DNA of 64,000 nt from Chrysoperla carnea (Eukaryota > Arthropoda > Insecta > Neuroptera > Chrysopidae). The first letter of the stretch is position 1, and each line of letters starts with the position of its first letter. The position numbers and the translations under genes are program-made. Below, piece by piece: positions 56,601-64,000 of the stretch. The notes beneath the pieces were generated by a model, which ran no database searches, was not told the origin of the DNA, and worked only from the letters and a program-made list of their open reading frames with translations. Location of the stretch: positions 8,730,983-8,794,982 of the forward strand of contig NC_058337.1 of assembly GCF_905475395.1 (NCBI RefSeq), given 5' to 3'.

Positions 56601-59600
56601 ATCTTTGATGAATGCCACAAAATACGCGAGAAAGTTTTGGGAAAATTCATTTCCTTACGGCTTCGTATTCTTGCTAAAGATATAACGGTGCAACGGTTCT
56701 ACAAAGACTGTTCGCAAATAAATTATTTAGATTTTTGCAATAATATTATAATATTATAACAACCTTTTTTAAATTACATTACTAATTTACTTGTTTTCAG
56801 TATTAAGAATATATCTATAAAATATAATAAAAATATTTATTATTTGTATTATGGGACTTAGCATGCAAGTATTTTAGTTGGCAGTTAATATGTCAAACGC
56901 TGGACAAATTTTCCATCATTCATGTCAGTATTAGAATATCTGCCTTTTATATTATCTTACGGTGCCCAAATAACTACAGACGACAATTCAACATTGAATT
57001 AATATTCAAATAATTTTGCAGATTTTTTTATCTAATGTATTATTTACGAGATTCGACTTTGTTATTTATCGTTTGAAATTTTTTACTCATAAAACTAAAC
57101 ATTTATATACAAGTATATGCATAAGCAGAATATTTAAACAATTACTTAATCTACTATTATTGTTATTAATTAATTTATTTTTATGTTTTATAGTTTTATC
57201 TTACATTATATGGACATAAATTACCAATTCTATGTATGGACATATCGTATGATTCAAATATAATTGTAAGTGGATCAGCTGATAGAAATGTTAAAATATG
57301 GGGTCTGGACTTTGGTGATTGTCATAAATCTTTGTTTGCTCATAATGATTCAGTTACTGCTGTTCAATTCATCAACAATACACATTACTTCTTTACATCA
57401 AGTCGGGATGGGTCTATTAAACAATGGGATGCTGATTCATATCAACAAATTACAACATTATTGGTAATAATACAAATAAATCATTCAATCATTTAATACA
57501 CTCAGAAGAAACAAAAGCACTCGAAATTTTTTTTAAAAATAAACCTCTAGACCAAGAGTCCCCTGTGCCCAGTACACATTTTTGACTTAAAATTGTTGTA
57601 TTTTTCTTAAAAGAACTATTCCACAGAAATTTATCTGGTACCGTTTGAAATCTGACAGTATCTTGTTTCAAACACTTGCAATTTTTCCCCTCAATTAACT
57701 TTTGTTTTTAAATCATACCAACGTGACAAAAACAACAAAGTAAAAATATATGAAATCGTTTCACAACATCAGATCTCTGCGATTCGGCTTTCTTAATCTG
57801 AGTCCAAGAAGTCTATGAACGAGCCAATGATAAAGCCTTATAGCATGCTCCAATGTCCCTCTTTATCTAATGATAAAGTCTTATAGCAGGGAGATGTAAA
57901 GTGTTTATCAGTCTATATAATGTATATATAAACACTGATAAACACTTTACCTCTCCTTTGCGCCGCGAAGTCGGGTAAAAAGAGACAGAAAATCGCAAAA
58001 TTTCATCGAAAGTCGTCGTTCTATGTTTTCGCTGTGAACGATTCAATTTTTGTTATAATTAATTGCAATGAACAAAAAATATGAACAATGATGGCCATAC
58101 CGTTTTCATTATATCTCTCATTTTAATTTTAGGGTCATATTGGACAAGTTAACGCATTAACCATTAGTCCAAACGGTAAATATGTATTATCATGTGGATC
58201 TGATTTCACGTTACGATTATGGGAACGTACAGACGAGATGATTGTATTAGAAGAAGAACATCAACTCCAAGAACAAGAACAATTAGCAACAGGCGATGAT
58301 ACTATTGTACCTGGAAAAGGACAAGTTATTCTCGCTACTAAGAAAACAATTGGTTCTGAAAAAGGGGTGAGCGTTTGAATTAAAAAATTTAATTTATATG
58401 AAAATAAATATAAATAATTAATCGAATAAAGAAATACATAAAATAGCTTTTCTTAGGGAGTTTCAAAAACAGTTCCGATTTAGATGATTTTTTTTTTCAA
58501 AATGATTCTCTTTGTATGTTATTTAAAATCAGAAACCTTTCAGAGGGGGGAAATAATCTGGAGGAGGAATAGGCAATGCCACAATGTCCAATTGAAATGG
58601 ACTAATTAGGTGATTCTATGAACGCCTATACCAAAATTTTTTTCGTAACATCAATATTTTTAAGCGTTACAAACTTGGGACTAAACTTAGTATACCTTGT
58701 ATATTTCATATAAACATGGTATAAGTAATATACAAAAAGAATCATTTGGAAAAAAAATCATCAAAATCGGAGCTGTTATTGAGGACTCCCGAGTAAAAAC
58801 ATTCAATGATGTGACTAAATTTATTTTAGGCTGAATTAATAATGGAATGTTTACAAATATCATTGGATTATAAACAACAATTAGAATCATCGCCAGGAAC
58901 AACAATAGCAATACCACCAATGATGCAAGCGTTCAATGTACTTGAAAACAATGTACACGATTTTATTGTAGCAGTTTTTAAAAGTATACGATCTAGGTAA
59001 TCAATTATTTTATTCAATTTTATTAATATTATTCATTTTGATATGAAAACTGGTCAAATTAGGCTAATCAAATAGAATCCATTTATCCATTTTAATACCT
59101 TCATTTAGTTCTAAATGCGTGTAATCCGAGTTTCCCCAATCCCAGGAGGTGTGCATAACTTTTGAGAGTCAAATAACTAATAATTTGGGAGTTGGGAGCA
59201 AAATTTTTTTTTTTTTTAATTTCCGTTTGTAGCTCAAAAACGGTATCCCCGATTATTTAGCACATAAACTGATGAATTTACCACAGGAACTGAAATTAAT
59301 GCTTGCCGGTTTCCAGTTTACTTTATTTAGGTACTGGCAAAAATAACAACAAAATAATCGTTAATTTTGTCAGTATCAAATTTTTATCAAAATAACGAAT
59401 GTTTTGGTAACGACGAGGTTTAGGAACAAATGTCAAAAAAACAAAAAATTTCAAGCACAGTTCAAAATATGAGATTCAATACTTTTTTCTATTTTCATGA
59501 TTTTTCAGCACGATTGGATATTACTAACTTGTAAGCGCTCTCACGCGCGTAAATTTAAAGAGCACACTTTTTGTTCAACCTGACTTTTTTCTACACCCTC

Positions 59601-61216
59601 ATACGAACAGTTTGCACCCGGTCTCATAAAAACCGGAGGTGTACTTATCAATTCCGAGCTTTTAGTCTTTTTCGGTTTTAATCTCGATTGACTTCGGTTT
59701 TAATGGCCTCGATTACACGTAATTGGGAGCAACTAACATTTTACCTGCATATTAACTCAAATATTAATTATTTGTTTAATATTTTCAGTGATTTAGAAGA
59801 ATCTCTACTGTTGTTACCATTCACGAACGTGTGCCAATTATTAGAATTACTAGCAACTGGCGGTAAAACTTGTAACAATGATATCGAACTTGTAATGCGA
59901 ATCATCAGTGTACTTGTTAGAATTCATTCAAATGCCATACAAAGTAGTTCAAAATTAATTCAAACATTAAAAAGCTTACATAAAAATTTATTTATGGCTG
60001 CACATAATTATCGAGTAAGTTCATATTAATAAAATAATATTTAATAATAATTACCTCTATATAATTCAGTCAAGTTAAACATGAGAAGGGCGTAAACGCT
60101 GCAACAAATCAGGTTTTTTATTTTTTTTATGTTGTTTGTAATGTAAAGGCAATGTTGGGACCAAATTTTCGACCTCAGTTGACGACTGGGTCAGTTTCAA
60201 AAAAAATATTATTTCAATTTTTGTCGATTAGACCCGGAAGAACTAGTTTTTCATCAAAGATTTTTCATTCATTTTTAAGTAGACTAAATTTGCAACAATT
60301 TGAGACCAGAACGGTTTTAATGGGATCGATAATCTCGGAGAAACCTTTTTTTTTACAATTTGGCCAAATTTTCAAGGTACACGACTACTCATTCACAGAT
60401 GACATGCCGGACGAAGAATGGTCGGTGCCCGATAGAGGGAGGGGGGAAATGTCTGCCAGTATTGTGTAACGTTTGTGCGGTCGTTATGGAAGTTATTTGG
60501 CAAGTGGCAGAACCTTTTTTTCAGTTTTAAGTCACTATTTTTCCATAACTGTACATGTTGTAACAAGAAAATCGTACTTGAGTTTATCCGGTTTACAAAA
60601 AAATGGATGCCTTGACTTCCCGTTACATCCAAATGGTTAGGTTACACATTTTTAATAACACTTTGAACTCAACAATTTGACATGGGTTTTTGAAATTTCT
60701 TCCCTATCTCTTGCAATCATACGGAATGCAGGCAATCATGGCGCTTATTATTTATAAACGTGAATACCATCATAACCGATAATTTTAATCTATATAATAG
60801 ATACCCTGGAAATTTGCAGTCGCCTCTTGGTCCATAAAACTGGACAACGACAGTTCTAATTCAGAACAGTGACTGAAATGTATGAAATCTAATGTGTGTG
60901 AGTCGACCTTAAGTTGAGATATTTTAGAGGTCCTAGGTTTTTGTTCAATTTGGTCGATACGATTTTTAATGTTAAAAAACGCCTTTTTCTGGTTTAATTT
61001 CGAAAGGATTTAAATTTGTTTGCCGAAGTTATTGAAGTACATGTTTTATTTATTTAGGATACTATTGCATACAATATGCATAATTTATGGTACCTTCAAA
61101 GAGAGCTGGAGCAAGCTGAAGGTGTACAATTATTTAGAAATGCAACAAATCAATTGAATGAAAAAAATTCAAAAACTAAAAGACAACGAAGAAAGCAAAG
61201 GATATTAATTACTTAG
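47668..61216 (+). CDS. WDR3: WDR3 (UTP12/DIP2), U3 snoRNP/SSU processome WD40 protein, twelve exons
   Basis: Nucleolar component of the UTP-B subcomplex needed for 18S rRNA maturation. Exons: 47668..47838, 47899..48108, 49212..49424, 51496..51642, 52749..52957, 53767..54289, 55546..55779, 57194..57463, 58133..58366, 58830..58996, 59789..60014, 61058..61216. Total 2763 nt, 920 residues, GT-AG throughout, no stop; human WDR3 is 943. The N-terminus [14 protein letters not shown] is family-typical. WD40 blades run through residues 1 to about 690, for example [47 protein letters not shown] and GSIKQWDAD. The C-terminal Utp12 domain (about 775-885) contains [19 protein letters not shown]. The protein ends in a basic [10 protein letters not shown] stretch. 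Several introns contain R1 and R2 repeat copies. Confidence 0.96.
48480..48800. repeat. Internal R1 fragments in opposite orientations (WDR3 intron 2)
   Basis: A plus-oriented fragment (catcttgtaaatcgttagtg..., 'ttacccgtgagggcgt', 48482-48597) is followed by a minus-oriented one ('ccctcacgagtaaacag...ctctaacggtttacag', 48687-48790). Both are internal parts of family R1. Confidence 0.6.
50143..50823 (-). mobile_element. Repeat family R1, full-length inverted copy (WDR3 intron 3)
   Basis: Reverse complement of the 22079-22733 copy, with all landmark blocks: the near-palindromic terminus, 'gtgaggtcaagttcgtaaat', the (CCGT)n tract (50663-50691) and the ATATTTCATATATACATGGT end. No coding frame. 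Confidence 0.85.
50828..51287 (-). mobile_element. Second, truncated R1 copy directly abutting the first
   Basis: Begins ACAAGTGAAAACAAACAATT immediately after the end of the preceding copy and in the same orientation. It then runs to 'ttaggtgattctatgaacac', where it stops before the expected end. Its internal (CCGT)n tract is reduced to 'agacagacaacc'. A head-to-tail dimer. Confidence 0.8.
51757..52450. mobile_element. Repeat family R2, inverted-repeat (foldback) copy in WDR3 intron 4
   Basis: The left arm (from about 51780: aatatattattgctaatagc, 'ctagttctccgggttgcttt', 'cctaaaaagtaagagataga', 'actttaaattagaaagtt') is mirrored by 52238-52450 ('aactttctaatttaaagttt', 'tctatctcttacgttttagg', 'gcaacccagagaactaggtc', 'gagcttttagcaataataga'). 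About 250 bp of unique sequence lies between. No transposase. Confidence 0.75.
53083..53145 (+). repeat. R1 terminal fragment (WDR3 intron 5)
   Basis: ACCATGTATATATGAAATAT followed by 'gctaagtttagtcctaaatt' matches the start of the R1 copy at 22079. Truncated. Intron 5 is otherwise unremarkable. Confidence 0.65.
54425..54970 (+). repeat. R2 copy with one arm split (WDR3 intron 6)
   Basis: 'gaccattttaatctattatggctaatagctcg' (54427 on) and 'acctagttctccaggttgct' through 'gagatagaataacactttaa' (to 54967) match the left arm of the 51757-52450 copy. About 400 bp of other sequence lies between. A further R1 internal fragment lies at 55288-55410. Confidence 0.65.
56380..56760 (+). pseudogene. Unassigned transposon-like coding relic (WDR3 intron 7)
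   Basis: A 74-codon frame (56535-56757) reads [40 protein letters not shown]. The preceding frame has [18 protein letters not shown]. The layout (a Cys pair region followed by a helical KFISLRLRI end) reminds me of the C-termini of THAP/P-element-like transposases, but I cannot confirm it. It is not spliced into WDR3, whose exons 7 and 8 join without it. Confidence 0.3.
57891..57955. repeat. Compact near-perfect hairpin in WDR3 intron 8
   Basis: GAGATGTAAAGTGTTTATCA pairs with TGATAAACACTTTACCTCTC (one mismatch over about 22 bp), and the inner ctatata/tatata bases extend the stem. The total length is about 65 bp. Just upstream, 'aatgataaagccttatagca' recurs as 'aatgataaagtcttatagca' (57828 and 57869). 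It could be a tiny MITE or a small-RNA-type hairpin. Confidence 0.7.
58596..58726 (-). repeat. R1 terminal fragment (WDR3 intron 9)
   Basis: Covers 'ggactaattaggtgattcta' through 'gcgttacaaacttgggacta' to the ATATTTCATATAAACATGGT end, the terminal 130 bp of R1. It lies 100 bp upstream of exon 10. Confidence 0.75.
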
Positions 61217-61224
61217 TTTAATTC

Positions 61225-61269
61225 AATAAAATGTTTGTTTGGTATATGTATAGTTAATAAATCAATAAA
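61225..61269 (+). terminator. Polyadenylation signals of WDR3
   Basis: AATAAA occurs at 61225-61230, 61256-61261 and 61264-61269, all within 55 bp of the stop codon, followed by a GT-rich stretch (61288-61300, cgtttgtgtc). The 3' UTR is therefore probably very short. Confidence 0.65.
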
Positions 61270-61561
61270 TCATTAAAATTTCATTTACGTTTGTGTCAGG
61301 CGTCTTTATTCTTTAGTTTAGGATTACCCACTCTACTCCAAACCTTTACCTAGCTGAAAGGCTGTCAACATGGAGCTTTTAGAAAATGAAATAACAGTTT
61401 ACCTCTAATAACTTGAACTATACATTAACTGAAAAAAAATTTGCTTTTTTAGCATCAAAGTTGTCTGATGATATGATGATACAGAGTGAGAACCATCTCT
61501 CCAAGATGATTGAGAAGGATAATAAATGAGAGATCATGCTGGATCACGGTTATTTTATTTT

Positions 61562-62012
61562 ATTTCCTTTTGGCGATTCCATCAACCTTCTCTTTACGAC
61601 TTTTTTCGAAAGCGGTGCGTTCTCAAATGAGCACGATGACGTCATATTTAAGCTATCGATCTTAAATAACGCACCAGGGAATTTGTCGGACACTATGATC
61701 ACTCGATAACGTTAATAATTATTTAACAATCAGCAAAAATGAACTACGTATGTATTGAAAGGTAAAAATACCTAATTACGGAATGTTCGAGGTCGTACGC
61801 AAGCTCAGCGGTGCAGCATTTTTGTCGACCAAAATATTTTATTGCTTAATGGTTATTAAAGTTATCAAGTGTTCATTATGTCCGACAAATTACATGCTGC
61901 GTTTTTTCAGATCGATAGTTTAAATATGACGTCATCTTGCTCATTTGAGAACGCAGCACTTTCGAAAAAAGTCGTAATGAGAAGTTTGGTAGATACGCCA
62001 AAAGGAAGCAAC
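61562..62012. mobile_element. Foldback element between WDR3 and the zinc-finger gene
   Basis: The left arm 61562-61740 ('ttccttttggcg', 'ttacgacttttttcgaaagc', 'tgacgtcatatttaagctat', 'aatttgtcggacactatgat') and right arm 61845-62012 (complements 'tgtccgacaaatta', 'agtttaaatatgacgtcatc', 'gctttcgaaaaaagtcgtaa'-like text, 'cgccaaaaggaag') pair over about 165 bp, with about 110 bp between. No coding capacity. Confidence 0.82.
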
Positions 62013-62272
62013 TCACGAAATTTACTGTCCCACGGACTATTTAATGCAGACTGTAATGTATAAAGTTACTGTAATAATATTGATAAAGTGAAATTTGTTT
62101 GTCTCCAAGGCAACAAACTAGAATGATGATGAATTAAATTACAAAAATGACGAATTAAATGGCAACAATTTTTCTTTTTAGACTTCTTTATCTCGAAAAC
62201 CAAAACAGTTTAGACTATATTCTGTTGTCAAATCGTGGCGCCACGGGTATCGTAATCGCCTCCATCTCTGAA

Positions 62273-63802
62273 TTAAGGTTTCTCTCCGGTATGTTTTCGT
62301 TTATGGATGCGTAAACTATTTTGGTTATTAAATGCTTCATCACAGACGTCACTTGAAAAAGGTTTCTCCCCAGTATGGGTTCGTTTATGGTAGATTAAAA
62401 CACTACTCCAATTAAATGTTTTATCACAAAAATCACATGAATAAGGTTTCTCTCCAGTATGTATTCGTTTATGTTGAACTAAATTACTTCGCTGATTAAA
62501 TATTTTATCACATACGTCACATGAATAAAGCTTTTCTCTACTATGAGTACGTTTATGAACGTATAAACTATTATAATTATTAAATGTTTTTTCACAAACG
62601 TCACATGCATAAGGTTTCTCTCCAGTATGTATGCGTTTATGTTGAACTAAAACACCAGGCAGATTAAATTTTTTATCACAGACGTCACATGAATACGGCT
62701 TTTCTCCATTATGGATTCGTTTATGAAGCACTAAACCACTTTGTTGTTTAAACTGTTTATCACAAATATCACATGCATAAGGTTTCTCTCCAGTATGTAT
62801 TCGTTGATGACGAACTAAATTAGTTTGCTGGTTAAACGTTTTATCACATACATCACATGAATAACTTATCTCTCCAGTATGGATTCGTTTATGGCGAATA
62901 AAACTACTTAAATTATTAAATGTTTTATCACAAATATCACATGAATAAGGTTTCTCTCCAGTATGTATGCGTTTATGTTGAACTAAATTACTTCGCTGAT
63001 TAAATATTTTATCACATACGTCACATGAATAAGGCTTTTCTCCGGTATGTGTTCGTTTATGAACGTATAAACTATTATAATTATTAAATGTTTTATCACA
63101 ACTGTCACATGTATATGGTTTCTCTCCAGTATGCATTCGTTTATGGATATGGAAACTATTTTCGTGGTTAAATGTTTTTTCACAAACATCACATGAATAT
63201 GGTTTTTCTTCAGTATGTGTTCTTCTATGGAGACGTAAATGATGTTGTCTGTTAAATTTTTTGCCACAAAAATCACATGTGTATGGTTTCTCTCCAGTAT
63301 GTATTCGTTTATGGCGAAGAAAATTACCTTGATGATTAAATACTTTATTACATACGTCACATGAATAAGAATTCTCCTCGATTTGTTTTTTCTTATTTGA
63401 ATTACTTTCGTTTAACATTTCATTTTTAATTGTAACGCCTATGTGTAATTGCTGTTCCTCAGAAAGCTTTTCTATTGTTTGATTTTGTTGTTTATTTATA
63501 TTATTTTCATCGAATATTTCATCTTTAATAATTACTTCTGTGTGTAATTGATGTTCCAACTGATTGTGTTTCATACTAATATTCTCAAATAGTTTTTCTT
63601 CTATTTGATTTTGTTGTTTATAATCATTTTTATCTAATACTTCACCTTTAATAATTACTTCTGTCTGTAATTCCCGTTCAAATTTAATGTGTTCCTCAAA
63701 TAGTTTATCCTTTATTTCAATTTTTTGTTTATCCAAATCACGTTCATCTAATATTTTATTAATTGTTAATTCGGTTGGAAGTTCATTTTTAATATAATCC
63801 AT
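62273..63802 (-). CDS. C2H2 zinc-finger protein, thirteen finger positions, single exon
   Basis: Probable sequence-specific nuclear DNA-binding protein of 509 residues, target unknown. Residues 146-509 are a tandem array in strict 28-residue register (C-x2-C-x12-H-x3-H with TGEKP linkers). Twelve fingers are complete. In the last ([10 protein letters not shown]), the first Cys is Ser, so it should not bind zinc normally. The protein ends right after a HTGEKP linker. Fingers 4-5 ([26 protein letters not shown]) reappear as fingers 10-11, a block duplication. The N-terminal 145 residues are acidic and Lys-rich without ZAD or BTB features. They show three diverged repeats, two of them with TEVIIK(G/D)E, and four I-K-x-E SUMO-type sites (K5, K52, K93, K126). 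The ATG at 63802 is the first in the frame and no intron is needed. Confidence 0.93.
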   Translation of the reverse strand: MDYIKNELPTELTINKILDERDLDKQKIEIKDKLFEEHIKFERELQTEVIIKGEVLDKNDYKQQNQIEEKLFENISMKHNQLEHQLHTEVIIKDEIFDENNINKQQNQTIEKLSEEQQLHIGVTIKNEMLNESNSNKKKQIEENSYSCDVCNKVFNHQGNFLRHKRIHTGEKPYTCDFCGKKFNRQHHLRLHRRTHTEEKPYSCDVCEKTFNHENSFHIHKRMHTGEKPYTCDSCDKTFNNYNSLYVHKRTHTGEKPYSCDVCDKIFNQRSNLVQHKRIHTGEKPYSCDICDKTFNNLSSFIRHKRIHTGEISYSCDVCDKTFNQQTNLVRHQRIHTGEKPYACDICDKQFKQQSGLVLHKRIHNGEKPYSCDVCDKKFNLPGVLVQHKRIHTGEKPYACDVCEKTFNNYNSLYVHKRTHSREKLYSCDVCDKIFNQRSNLVQHKRIHTGEKPYSCDFCDKTFNWSSVLIYHKRTHTGEKPFSSDVCDEAFNNQNSLRIHKRKHTGEKP

Positions 63803-63917
63803 TTTGTTTATTAATTTATTAAGTCCGTTGAATATTTATTTTTTTAATATTTTGATTTAGTATTACATTTTCCCGAGGTATAATGGAATCTTTGAAGACT
63901 AAAATATATGATCTAAG

Positions 63918-64000
63918 ACAAGTGAAAACAAACAATTGACTAAGTTAATTGTTGAAATACCATGTATAGACAGTGTTGTTTACTCTGTCACATTACACAA
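63918..64000 (-). mobile_element. R1 copy cut by the window end
   Basis: Begins ACAAGTGAAAACAAACAATT, then 'gttgaaataccatgtataga' and 'cagtgttg', identical in order to the start of the 50143 and 50828 copies. It starts about 115 bp upstream of the zinc-finger start codon. Confidence 0.8.

Noticed and set aside
60152..60469. A 105-codon open frame between WDR3 exons 11 and 12, considered as an extra exon.
   Set aside because: Exons 11 and 12 join in phase 0 and the product matches the WDR3 Utp12 domain without it. The frame has no WDR3-like sequence.
62983..63360. Open frame in another register across the zinc-finger array.
   Set aside because: It is a shadow of the 28-residue repeat in the true frame. 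Its composition (Ile/His-rich) has no family match.
1..64000. CRISPR arrays, bacterial operons, riboswitches and intact tRNA genes.
   Set aside because: None seen. Genes have spliceosomal introns and poly(A) signals, so the sequence is eukaryotic nuclear DNA.

Overview
The window is nuclear DNA from an insect: AT-rich, intron-bearing, dense with decayed transposons, and carrying an insect-type gustatory receptor and insect-style C2H2 zinc-finger gene. I cannot name the species. Four host genes can be assembled: (1) a gustatory receptor on the minus strand (757-5134, three exons, 521 aa); (2) NDUFAF3, a mitochondrial complex I assembly factor on the minus strand (33475-46445, four exons, 187 aa), whose last intron is 12.3 kb; (3) WDR3/UTP12, a nucleolar WD40 protein of the small-subunit processome on the plus strand (47668-61216, twelve exons, 920 aa); (4) a 13-finger C2H2 zinc-finger gene on the minus strand (62273-63802, single exon). 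All exon joins quoted use GT-AG sites and keep frame.

Layout. 1-757: non-coding, with a possible Helitron end. 757-5134: gustatory receptor. 5135-33470: a 28 kb transposon graveyard with no intact host gene. It holds a foldback element, a hAT MITE with a perfect 8-bp target duplication, relics of Helitron, piggyBac, BEL/Pao, Ty3/gypsy, several LINEs and hAT, a 5S rRNA-like copy between two spacer copies, a fossil of a dsRNA-virus-like polymerase, and pieces of a large unnamed protein family. 33475-46445: NDUFAF3, with a DUF4806-type pseudogene, a Copia element with intact gag-integrase, an ISL2EU/IS4EU transposase relic containing tRNA-derived SINE copies, a LINE with a nested hAT, and another piece of the unnamed family inside intron 3. 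46446-47667: shared upstream region of the divergent NDUFAF3 and WDR3 genes. 47668-61216: WDR3, whose introns carry two dispersed repeat families. 61217-62272: convergent 3' region with another foldback. 62273-63802: zinc-finger gene.

The host genes are not a functional cluster: a taste receptor, a complex I assembly factor, a ribosome-biogenesis factor and a probable transcription factor. The head-to-head NDUFAF3/WDR3 pair could share a promoter. The most unusual material is the unnamed repeated protein family, seen as five separate fragments. Read together they suggest a long protein with an N-terminal Cys region, a large conserved middle, motifs resembling FEN1/XPG/PIN-type 5' nucleases and a C-terminal Cys-rich tail. 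One fragment is joined to the viral polymerase fossil. Also notable is the 121-residue tail of the gustatory receptor, which has ten N-glycosylation sequons.
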